Below the pieces are notes generated by a model. The model saw only the letters and a program-made list of their open reading frames with translations. It ran no database searches and was not told the DNA's origin. Source: a bacterium (GTDB lineage Bacteria; Actinomycetota; Acidimicrobiia; Spongiisociales; UBA11373). From it: DNA of 5,161 nt. This document shows positions 1 to 5,161 of this stretch, in pieces (the stretch's first letter is position 1; each line of letters begins with the position of its first letter). A program made the translations under genes and the position numbers. Where the stretch lies: the NCBI GenBank assembly GCA_013202595.1, contig JABMPV010000396.1:1-5161 (forward strand). Direction: 5' to 3'.

Positions 1-315
1 CGCCGAACCCCACCCGGGCACCATCACCACGATCGGATCGTCGTCGCGGACCACGGGGCGAAATCCACCGGCGGCGGCGAGTCCCGCAGCGAGGGCGCCC
101 AACGCGGCCGCAAACCCGAACGGTGACATGGGCCCTCCCCCACCTGGAAGCAGACCCGATCCCCCACCAGCGGGCATCGAGGCCGATGGCGCGTCGGAGA
201 CCAACCCGAGGCCGTCACCCGGAGCGAGGTCGTCGGCGGAGGGCGCCAGGATCGTGAGAGTTGCAGCGAGGAGCAGTGTGGCTGGAAGCATCATTGCGAC
301 CGTGCCTGACCGCAT
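1..315 (-). CDS. Probable exported or membrane-anchored protein, 5' part only; possible alpha/beta hydrolase
   Basis: The frame is open from an ATG at 315 to the window edge, giving 105 codons with no stop. Residues 1-27 look like a signal peptide: a short N-region with one Arg, a hydrophobic core MLPATLLLAATLTILA, and a plausible cleavage near PSA-DD (25-29). Residues 28-63 are rich in Gly, Pro, Ser and Asp (GGGSGLLPGGGG). Residues 65-85 are a second Ala/Gly/Leu hydrophobic stretch that may cross the membrane. After RPVVRDDD comes PIVVMVPGWGSA (94-105), which resembles the strand and oxyanion-loop start of alpha/beta-hydrolase lipases and esterases (compare V-x-V-P-G or H-G motifs). No catalytic nucleophile is in the window, so the enzyme call is tentative. 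The start lies 25 bases after the ribF stop, so co-transcription is likely. Other starts are possible: TTG at 327, ATG at 294 or 291. The ribosome-binding site is weak (GGGG 2 bases before the ATG). The composition and hydrophobic pattern support a real gene better than any overlapping frame. Confidence 0.7.
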   Translation of the reverse strand, partial: MRSGTVAMMLPATLLLAATLTILAPSADDLAPGDGLGLVSDAPSASMPAGGGSGLLPGGGGPMSPFGFAAALGALAAGLAAAGGFRPVVRDDDPIVVMVPGWGSA

Positions 316-340
316 CGCCCCGGTCAAGGGGTCCGTTCGC

Positions 341-1267
341 TCAGAGGAGTGAGCGAGCAGTTGCGATGTCCCTGCCGATCTGCTCGACCAATTCGCCGAC
401 GCCACCGAAGCGCCGCTCGTCCCTGATGCGATCGACGAACGCAACCCTCACCGTGGTGCCATACAGGTCGCGATCGGCATCGAGGAGATGCACTTCGATG
501 GTCTCGGCCTCCCCACCGAACGTCGGTCGCACCCCGATATTGGCCACCGCAGCCACGAGGTCCTCGCCCACGACACCCGCCCTGACCGCGTAGACGCCGC
601 GGCAGGGCAGAGCGAGTGCCGGATCGACATCCAGGTTGGCCGTGGGCACACCGATGGTGTGCCCTCTGCCATCGCCATGGACCACAGTGCCCCTGACTTC
701 GTGCTCTCTGTCGAGCGCCGCTGCAGCATCGGCAACATCGCCGGTAGCCACCAATGCCCTGATGCCCGTAGAGGACACGGGGGCGTCGCCGCCCACGAGG
801 GGGACGATCACGGTCTCGAAGCCGTGGCCTGCACCGAGTTCCCGCAGGAAGCCGACGTGGCCCGTCCGATCCCGCCCGAACCGGAAGTCCTCGCCGACCG
901 CAACCAGGCGAGCGTCGAGGCCATTGGCGATGACGCTTTCGGCGAAGCCCGCCGGCGACATGTCTCGCATGAGTGATCCGAAGGGGAGCACCACCGCTTC
1001 GTCGACGCCCAGGGCGGAGAACAACTCGAGGCGGTGCTCGATGGACGTCAAGATCCGGGGTGCCTTCTCGGGGGCGATCACAGCGAGTGGGTGAGGATCG
1101 AACGTCACGACGACCGTCTGCAGGCCACCCAATCGTTCGGCGGCATCGGACAGCAGGCCGAAGACGTGGCGATGTCCGCGATGGACTCCGTCGAACACAC
1201 CGATGGTCACGGCGGACGGCCGCTCGGGCATCGGCCAGACATCGAGATCGCCGGCGACGACCCTCAC
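341..1267 (-). CDS. ribF: Bifunctional riboflavin kinase / FAD synthetase
   Basis: RibF phosphorylates riboflavin to FMN and then adenylylates FMN to FAD in the cytoplasm. From the GTG the product is 308 residues, typical for the two-domain bacterial enzyme. The N-terminal nucleotidyltransferase domain shows GVFDGVHRGH (23-32, HxGH-type nucleotide binding), TFDPHP (55-60), VAVGEDFRFG (122-131) and SSTGIR (165-170). The C-terminal kinase domain shows RGTVVHGDGRG (192-202), GVPTANL (206-212, the PTAN metal/ATP motif), RGVYAV (223-228), NIGVRPTF (243-250) and IEVHLL with E258 as the likely catalytic base by family analogy. Both active sites look intact. I chose GTG at 1267: it overlaps the truB TGA as GTGA and has AGAGGTGG 7 bases or so upstream. 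An in-frame TTG at 1288 would add seven residues (MRRGGAV) that the family does not need. It ends in TGA at 341. Confidence 0.96.
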   Translation of the reverse strand: MRVVAGDLDVWPMPERPSAVTIGVFDGVHRGHRHVFGLLSDAAERLGGLQTVVVTFDPHPLAVIAPEKAPRILTSIEHRLELFSALGVDEAVVLPFGSLMRDMSPAGFAESVIANGLDARLVAVGEDFRFGRDRTGHVGFLRELGAGHGFETVIVPLVGGDAPVSSTGIRALVATGDVADAAAALDREHEVRGTVVHGDGRGHTIGVPTANLDVDPALALPCRGVYAVRAGVVGEDLVAAVANIGVRPTFGGEAETIEVHLLDADRDLYGTTVRVAFVDRIRDERRFGGVGELVEQIGRDIATARSLL

Positions 1268-2151
1268 GACAGCACCACCTCTGCGCAAGCCCGTGCGCCT
1301 TCGATGCTGTACATGGCGAGCAGTCTCCCATCGGGGCCGACCATGCTATGGAGGCCGTCGGATGCTGCGTCGAGAGCGGCCGTCATGATGGTGGCTCCGT
1401 TCCCGACCGCTCTGGCCAATTCGTCCTCCACCACGATCGCCGGGTAGTCGACGAGACCCTCTACCGGGCTCACCACCAGGTCGCCCGCCCGACCTTCGGC
1501 GCCGGCAGTATCCAATTCTTCGAGTGAGATCGACCCAGCAGCCGTGATCCCGCCGATGGCCTCACGGCGCAGGGCGGTCAGATGGGCGTTGCCTCCGAGT
1601 GCCTGGGCCCAGTCATCGGCCAGCGTGCGCACATAGGTGCCGGTCGAGCAGCGGACCAGGAATGTGACCTCGGGATAATCGCTCGGAGCCACCTCGATGA
1701 CGTCGAGTGAGTAGATCTCGATCGGCCTCGCCTCACGATCTACGACACCGCCCTCCCTGGCGATCTCGTGCAGCCTGCGGCCGCCCACACGCACCGCGGA
1801 CACCATGGGCGGCACCTGCATGATCGGCCCGACGAATCGCTCCCCGGCCAGGCGGATCTCATCCTCCGATACCGGCATCGGCTCACGCAACAAGATGGCT
1901 CCGTCCGCATCGAGACTGTCGGTGGCGACGCCCATCAGCATGCGGGCCAGGTAGGTCTTCGGTCGTCCCTGGATGAATCGGATCAGCCGGGTGGCGCCAC
2001 CGATGCCCAGCACCAGCAAGCCGGTTGCCATCGGGTCGAGCGTCCCGGCGTGGCCCACCTTGCGGATGCCGAGTGCCCTGCGAGCGCGATCGACGACATC
2101 GTGGGAGGTCATGCCGCCCGGCTTGTCGACGAACAGGAACCCCGCCGTCAT
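1264..2151 (-). CDS. truB: tRNA pseudouridine(55) synthase
   Basis: TruB converts U55 in the T-loop of nearly all tRNAs to pseudouridine and also acts as a tRNA-folding chaperone. The product is about 295 residues, normal for the family. It opens with the typical GFLFVDKPGGMTSHDVV (4-20). The catalytic Asp is D39 in GHAGTLDPMATG (33-44). The conserved Tyr is Y67 in the KTYLARMLMG strand, followed by QVPPMVSAVRV (112-122) and RRLHEIAREG (125-134), where His stands at a position that is often Tyr. CSTGTYVRTLADD (168-180) carries the conserved catalytic-site Arg at 175. The last 70 or so residues form the small C-terminal PUA-like/TruB_C region. Two starts are possible, GTG at 2154 (GTGA overlap with the nrnA stop) and ATG at 2151 (TGATG). 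I use the ATG because GGAG at 2158-2161 lies 6 bases before it but only 3 before the GTG. The TGA stop overlaps the ribF start. Confidence 0.97.
   Translation of the reverse strand: MTAGFLFVDKPGGMTSHDVVDRARRALGIRKVGHAGTLDPMATGLLVLGIGGATRLIRFIQGRPKTYLARMLMGVATDSLDADGAILLREPMPVSEDEIRLAGERFVGPIMQVPPMVSAVRVGGRRLHEIAREGGVVDREARPIEIYSLDVIEVAPSDYPEVTFLVRCSTGTYVRTLADDWAQALGGNAHLTALRREAIGGITAAGSISLEELDTAGAEGRAGDLVVSPVEGLVDYPAIVVEDELARAVGNGATIMTAALDAASDGLHSMVGPDGRLLAMYSIEGARACAEVVLS
1275..1282 (-). promoter_or_regulatory. Ribosome-binding site of ribF
   Basis: AGAGGTGG on the minus strand lies within the truB 3' end, 7 bases before the GTG at 1267. The in-frame TTG at 1288 lies upstream of this site and so cannot use it. 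This is the main reason to place the ribF start at the GTG, which also forms a GTGA overlap with the truB stop. Confidence 0.6.
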
Positions 2152-3122
2152 CACCCGCTCCGAAGGTGCGACCGGATCATCTCGACGACCTCGTCGAGGG
2201 GGGCACTCGTCGAGAAGCCGGAGGCGTTGTGATGCCCTCCTCCGCCTCCCGCCGCGGCGATCGCACCGACGTCGGCGACACCTCGTGATCGGAGGCTCAC
2301 TTTGAATCCCCCGGGTACTTCCTTGATGAGCGCAGCGGCCCCTGCCTCACGGGCGATGCGCAGATCGTCGATGAGAGAGTCGAGATCGTCCTTTCGCACA
2401 CCGGCGGCGGCGACATCGGCATCGAGCACGACAGACCACACGAACCCGAGATCCTCTTCGAGGACCGCTCTGCCGAGGACCGCCGACGAAACCTGCAGGT
2501 ACCCGAACGGGGTCGATTCGTAGACGGACTGGCCGATGATCTCGGGCTTCGCTCCGATGTCGACCAGGTCTGCCGCGACACGAAGGGTCTCACCATCGGT
2601 GTTGGAGTACTGGAAGCGACCCGTGTCCGTGACGATGCCGAGATGCAGCGCAGTGGCGCTGGCCTCGTCGATTGGCCAGTCCAGCGCACGAATGAGGTGA
2701 TATGCCAGCACCGCGGATGCAGATGCTTCGGGGTCGATGACTGTGATGTCACCGAAGCCCGAGTTGGTCACGTGGTGGTCGACGATGATGAGCGTCTCTG
2801 CGCTTCTGGCCGGTTCGGCCAGTTCGCCGAGGCGATCGGGTGAGGCCACATCGAACACCACCACCATCTCGGACCCCATCGGGAACTGGTCCGGGGGAAT
2901 GAGTGGCGAGGTATCGAGAAACCGGTACGACTCGGGGACGACGAATGGCGAAGGGAACGAGACCACGGCTTTCTTCCCCACGGCACGGGCCGCGAGGGCG
3001 AATCCCAGAGCCGACCCCAGGGCGTCGCCATCGGGGTTGACATGGCAGGTGACCGCCAGGCTGTCGGCAGCGGCGATGGCCTCAGCCGCCCGCCGGATCG
3101 CCGTTTCGATCTCCGGCTTCAT
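2151..3122 (-). CDS. nrnA: DHH/DHHA1 phosphoesterase, NrnA-type (oligoribonuclease / pAp phosphatase)
   Basis: This enzyme belongs to the DHH superfamily. NrnA-type members are cytoplasmic, Mn-dependent enzymes that degrade very short RNAs and dephosphorylate pAp; mycobacterial relatives also act on cyclic-dinucleotide breakdown products. The product has 323 residues, typical of the family. The N-terminal DHH domain shows HVNPDGDALGS (27-37, metal ligands H27, D31, D33), the second-motif Asp in FDVASPDRLG (D91), DHH (115-117) and TDTGRFQYSNT (D166). The C-terminal DHHA1 domain has KVSLRSRG followed by GGGGGHHNASGF (292-303), the substrate-binding GGGH loop. All catalytic motifs are intact. 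Two ATGs lie in tandem (3125 and 3122). I prefer 3122 because it leaves 6 bases after AGGAGG instead of 3, but a start at 3125 adds only one Met. The gene overlaps the end of rbfA by 41-44 bases, and its TGA overlaps the truB start. The substrate choice among pAp, nanoRNA and c-di-AMP products cannot be read from sequence. Confidence 0.94.
   Translation of the reverse strand: MKPEIETAIRRAAEAIAAADSLAVTCHVNPDGDALGSALGFALAARAVGKKAVVSFPSPFVVPESYRFLDTSPLIPPDQFPMGSEMVVVFDVASPDRLGELAEPARSAETLIIVDHHVTNSGFGDITVIDPEASASAVLAYHLIRALDWPIDEASATALHLGIVTDTGRFQYSNTDGETLRVAADLVDIGAKPEIIGQSVYESTPFGYLQVSSAVLGRAVLEEDLGFVWSVVLDADVAAAGVRKDDLDSLIDDLRIAREAGAAALIKEVPGGFKVSLRSRGVADVGAIAAAGGGGGHHNASGFSTSAPLDEVVEMIRSHLRSG
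2158..2161 (-). promoter_or_regulatory. Ribosome-binding site of truB
   Basis: GGAG on the minus strand lies in the final codons of nrnA. It is 3 bases before the GTG at 2154 and 6 before the ATG at 2151, so it supports the ATG. The start and stop are interlocked as GTGATG, so ribosomes ending nrnA could reinitiate on truB. Confidence 0.6.
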
Positions 3123-3465
3123 CATCTTCCTCCTCGAGACTTCGTAGGACCTCGTCGATTCGCATGCCCCCTTCGATGGACACGTCGACCGTGAAACGCA
3201 GTTCGGGCGTGAACTTCAGCCGCACCTGCCTGCCGAGAAGCGACCTGAGGTGCGGTGCCGCCCGTTTGAGGGCCGCAGCAGTGGATGCGTGCTGCTCGTC
3301 GTCGCCGAGCACCGAGTAGAAGACCTTGGCCGACATGAGATCCGGCGCGGTATCGACGCCGGTGAGCGTCACGAAGCCGAGGCCCGGGTCCTTCAGGCGA
3401 TCGATCTCGACCGCAAGGATCTCACGCAAGGTCTCGTTGATCCGGCGCATACGCGGCTTGGTCAT
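3082..3465 (-). CDS. rbfA: 30S ribosome-binding factor A
   Basis: RbfA is a single KH-domain (type II) protein that binds the 30S subunit and helps late 16S rRNA maturation, notably at low temperature. The product has 127 residues, a normal length. Recognisable pieces are the N-terminal helix RRINETLREILAVEI (7-21), KDPGLGFVTLTGV (25-37), the KVFYSVLGDDE strand and turn (47-57), and the second half with APHLRSLLGRQVRLKFTPEL (70-89) and the FTVDVSIEGG strand (91-100). The tail after residue 110 is acidic, then Gly/Pro-rich. Its last 13 or so residues are encoded by DNA that also carries the start of the next gene, so their composition may reflect that dual use. The ATG at 3465 overlaps the DUF503 stop as ATGA and is preceded by a strong AGGAGG. 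The open frame could extend upstream to 3612, but that Arg-rich stretch is a shadow of DUF503. Confidence 0.97.
   Translation of the reverse strand: MTKPRMRRINETLREILAVEIDRLKDPGLGFVTLTGVDTAPDLMSAKVFYSVLGDDEQHASTAAALKRAAPHLRSLLGRQVRLKFTPELRFTVDVSIEGGMRIDEVLRSLEEEDDEAGDRNGDPAGG
3128..3139 (-). promoter_or_regulatory. Ribosome-binding site of nrnA inside rbfA
   Basis: The minus strand reads TCTCGAGGAGGA, identical over 12 bases to the site before rbfA. Here it codes for the SLEEE stretch of the RbfA tail. AGGAGG lies 3 bases before the ATG at 3125 and 6 before the ATG at 3122, which is the reason to prefer the second Met as the start of nrnA. Confidence 0.85.
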
Positions 3466-3755
3466 GAGTCCTCCTCGAGATAGGCGATGCCGAGTTCGAT
3501 CAGTTGGGTCTCGGGCCAGTCGAGTGCTCGCCTGTGCACGGCATCGATCACCTTCTGCAGGTGGCCGTGGTCTGCGGCGACGACGGCCACGCCGACCGTG
3601 GCCCGCTGCCACTTGTCCTGATGACCGACCTCGGCGATGGACACGGGGAACCCGTCCTCGATCCTGGCCATGAAGGCCTTCAGCACCCGGCGCTTGCCCT
3701 TGAGGGACTGCACGTCGGGAATCTTCAACTCCAATCGGAGCGCTGCGGCGTGCAT
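3462..3755 (-). CDS. DUF503 / YlxP-family protein
   Basis: This is a 97-residue protein of the DUF503 family, which includes Bacillus YlxP and is commonly encoded between infB and rbfA. The family hallmarks are visible: a beta strand followed by SLKGKRRVL (residues 17-25) and the signature AEVGHQDKWQRATVGVAVV (41-59). The usual length is about 90-100 residues, so the gene is complete. It is small and cytoplasmic, with no signal peptide or membrane segment. Its biochemical role is not firmly established; the conserved location suggests a job in translation or ribosome maturation, which is inference. I chose the ATG at 3755 because MHAAALRLEL matches the family N-terminus and a G-rich GGGGGAAG sits just upstream. 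The frame could extend to 3800, but that extra stretch would run into infB and lacks family similarity. The TGA stop overlaps the rbfA ATG. Confidence 0.93.
   Translation of the reverse strand: MHAAALRLELKIPDVQSLKGKRRVLKAFMARIEDGFPVSIAEVGHQDKWQRATVGVAVVAADHGHLQKVIDAVHRRALDWPETQLIELGIAYLEEDS
3469..3480 (-). promoter_or_regulatory. Ribosome-binding site of rbfA inside the DUF503 gene
   Basis: On the minus strand this reads TCTCGAGGAGGA, containing a full AGGAGG four bases before the rbfA ATG at 3465. It lies in the last codons of the DUF503 gene, where it encodes part of the LEED acidic end. With the ATGA stop/start overlap this favours translational coupling. It fixes the rbfA start against the longer upstream frame. 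The same 12 bases recur before nrnA. Confidence 0.85.
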
Positions 3756-3771
3756 CGCTTCCCCCGCACCC

Positions 3772-5161
3772 CTACGTGCGGGCGACCTCGTTGACGACAT
3801 ATGCCTCGATCATGTCGCCATCCTTGATGTCCTTGTAGTTGTCGAAGCCGATGCCGCACTCGAAGCCCGTAGCAACGTTGCGAACGTCATCCTTGAACCG
3901 GCGCAGCGACCCGATCCGGCCGTCATGGATGACCACACCGTCGCGCAAGAGGCGAGCCTTCGCCCCACGAATCATGTCGCCCTCGGTGACGTAGGACCCG
4001 GCGATGGTGCCGAACCGCGGCGCCCGGAAGGTTGCCCTGACTTCGGCGACTCCCAGCACGCTCTCGACGTGATCGGGCTCGAGTTGGCCGACGAGCATCA
4101 ACTCGATGTCGTCGAGCAGTTCGTAGATGATCCGATAGGTGCGGATGTCCACGGCTGCTGCCTCGGCCGCCTTGCGGGTCTTCCCATCCGGGCGAACCGA
4201 GAAGCCCATAATGACCGCCCCGGTGGCTTCGGCGAGAAGCACGTCGTTTTCTGTGATGCCGCCGATGGCAGAGTGGACGATCGTGATGCGGGCGTCTTCG
4301 CGCCCGATCTTCGCAACCGCTTCCTTGATGGCCTCGAGCGAGCCCTGGACGTCTGCTTTGAGGAGCAGGCGCAGCTCGGCATCGCCGGTACGCAGGTCGT
4401 CGAGCAGCGACTGGAGTCGCTCCGCTGCGGTGGGAATGACCAGTTCCTCGGCGCGCAATGCGCCGTCGCGGACCTCGGCCTCGTTCCTGGCCGTCTTGTG
4501 GTCCCTGGCTACGTGGAAGAAGTCGCCGGCTCCGGGAACGTCGTCCCAGCCCATGATCTGGATCGGTGTGCTCGGACCGGCTTCCTTCAGCTGCTGGCCG
4601 TTCTCGTCGAACATCGCCCTCACCCGGCCGGACACCCGCCCTGCGACGAGTGCATCTCCGGTGCGCAGCGTGCCGCGCTGGACGATGACGGTGCCGACGG
4701 GACCGCGGCCTTTGTCGAGTTCGGCCTCGACGACGGTACCGGTGGCCGGAACTCCGGGGTCGGCACTGAATTCCTCGAGTTCGGCAACCAGATCGATGTA
4801 GTCGAGCAGCGAGTCGATGTTGTCGCCCTGCAGCGCCGAGATCTCGACCGCCACCACTTCGCCGCCGAGGTCCTCCACAAGGAGGTTGTGCTCGGTCAAC
4901 TGGGCCCTGACCCTGTGGGGGTCTGCTGTGGCGAGATCCACCTTGTTGATGGCCACGATGATCGGCACGCCGGCAACCTGAGCGTGGCTGATGGCCTCAG
5001 CGGTCTGGGGCATCACACCGTCGTCCGCGGCGACGACCAGGATGACGATGTCGGTGACCTCGGCTCCCCTGGCCCGCATGGCGGTGAACGCCTCGTGACC
5101 CGGCGTGTCGATGAAGGTGATCTTCTTGCCGTTGCGGGTGACCTGATAGGCACCGATGTGC
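3772..5161 (-). CDS. infB: Translation initiation factor IF-2, C-terminal part (5' end outside window)
   Basis: IF-2 is the cytoplasmic GTPase that brings initiator fMet-tRNA to the 30S subunit and promotes 50S joining. The frame is open to base 5161, giving 462 residues before a TAG stop; the N-terminal domain and the G1 P-loop lie beyond the edge. The fragment begins just after the switch I region (HIGAYQV). It then shows G3 as DTPGHEAF (fragment residues 18-25, with the catalytic His at 22), G4 as NKVD (72-75) and G5 as SAL (108-110). Beta-barrel domain II follows at about 130-225, then the IF-2-specific domain III (LLLKADVQGSLEAI). The C-terminal fMet-tRNA-binding barrel ends in ECGIGFDNYKDIKDGDMIE. 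All expected GTPase motifs in this part are intact. The DUF503 gene follows 16 bases downstream. An internal ATG at 5079 lies within the G domain and is not a start. The family assignment is essentially certain. Confidence 0.99.
   Translation of the reverse strand, partial: HIGAYQVTRNGKKITFIDTPGHEAFTAMRARGAEVTDIVILVVAADDGVMPQTAEAISHAQVAGVPIIVAINKVDLATADPHRVRAQLTEHNLLVEDLGGEVVAVEISALQGDNIDSLLDYIDLVAELEEFSADPGVPATGTVVEAELDKGRGPVGTVIVQRGTLRTGDALVAGRVSGRVRAMFDENGQQLKEAGPSTPIQIMGWDDVPGAGDFFHVARDHKTARNEAEVRDGALRAEELVIPTAAERLQSLLDDLRTGDAELRLLLKADVQGSLEAIKEAVAKIGREDARITIVHSAIGGITENDVLLAEATGAVIMGFSVRPDGKTRKAAEAAAVDIRTYRIIYELLDDIELMLVGQLEPDHVESVLGVAEVRATFRAPRFGTIAGSYVTEGDMIRGAKARLLRDGVVIHDGRIGSLRRFKDDVRNVATGFECGIGFDNYKDIKDGDMIEAYVVNEVART

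Noticed and set aside
24..218. Short minus-strand frame of 64 codons and a plus-strand frame at 128-352
   Set aside because: The alternative minus frame from 315 to the window edge has a signal-peptide-like start and stays open, and better explains these bases; the short frames have no coherent pattern.
317..330. Small inverted repeat CCCC-TTGACC-GGGG between ribF and the next gene, possible terminator or -35 element (TTGACC)
   Set aside because: The stem is only 4 base pairs with no T-run, so it is not a credible terminator. No matching -10 box is seen at the right spacing, and the next start lies only a few bases on.
488..976. Plus-strand open frame of 162 codons opposite ribF
   Set aside because: No recognisable domain, and it lies wholly inside the antisense of a gene with intact catalytic motifs.
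324..1331. Long minus-strand open frame of 335 codons overlapping ribF
   Set aside because: It is a shifted frame of ribF, very rich in Arg, with no family pattern; ribF itself has complete motifs over the same bases.
4139..4801. Plus-strand open frame of 220 codons opposite infB
   Set aside because: Ser/Ala/Arg-rich translation typical of the antisense of GC-rich coding sequence; infB is unmistakable on the other strand.
1..5161. Search for CRISPR arrays, tRNA or rRNA genes, insertion sequences, attachment sites, defence or biosynthetic systems
   Set aside because: Nearly every base is covered by housekeeping coding sequence in one direction; no spaced repeats, terminal inverted repeats, cloverleaf or accessory gene was seen.

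Overview
The window is a stretch of a compact, GC-rich translation and RNA-metabolism operon read entirely on the minus strand. Read in transcription order (from base 5161 down to 1), it holds: the C-terminal two-thirds of infB (translation initiation factor IF-2), a DUF503/YlxP-family gene, rbfA (30S ribosome-binding factor A), a DHH/DHHA1 phosphoesterase of the NrnA type, truB (tRNA pseudouridine-55 synthase), ribF (bifunctional riboflavin kinase/FAD synthetase), and the first 105 codons of a probable exported protein that leaves the window at base 1.

The gene order infB - DUF503 - rbfA - nrnA - truB - ribF, the strong G/C preference at third positions, the GTG start option and the mostly TGA stops all fit a high-GC Gram-positive bacterium (Actinomycetota). 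An early-branching class such as Acidimicrobiia is a guess; nothing here is diagnostic to class or genus.

Packing is extreme. infB and the DUF503 gene are 16 bases apart. DUF503 and rbfA overlap by ATGA. rbfA and nrnA overlap by about 41 bases. nrnA and truB meet at a GTGATG junction, and truB and ribF overlap by GTGA. Ribosome-binding sites therefore lie inside upstream coding sequence, and translational coupling is likely. No gap is longer than about 25 bases, and I see no promoter, terminator, RNA gene, CRISPR, repeat array or mobile element.

The genes act together in ribosome and RNA maturation: IF-2 in initiation, RbfA in late 16S/30S maturation, TruB on the tRNA T-loop, and the NrnA-type enzyme on the shortest RNA fragments and probably pAp. 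RibF makes FMN and FAD and is a common passenger at the end of such operons. The first genes are ordinary housekeeping genes and I found no undescribed system. The least explained item is the truncated open frame after ribF (bases 315 to 1). It encodes a signal-peptide-like N-terminus, a Gly/Pro-rich linker, a second hydrophobic stretch and the beginning of what may be an alpha/beta-hydrolase fold. Neither rpsO nor pnp, which often follow ribF in other bacteria, is present within the bases that remain.
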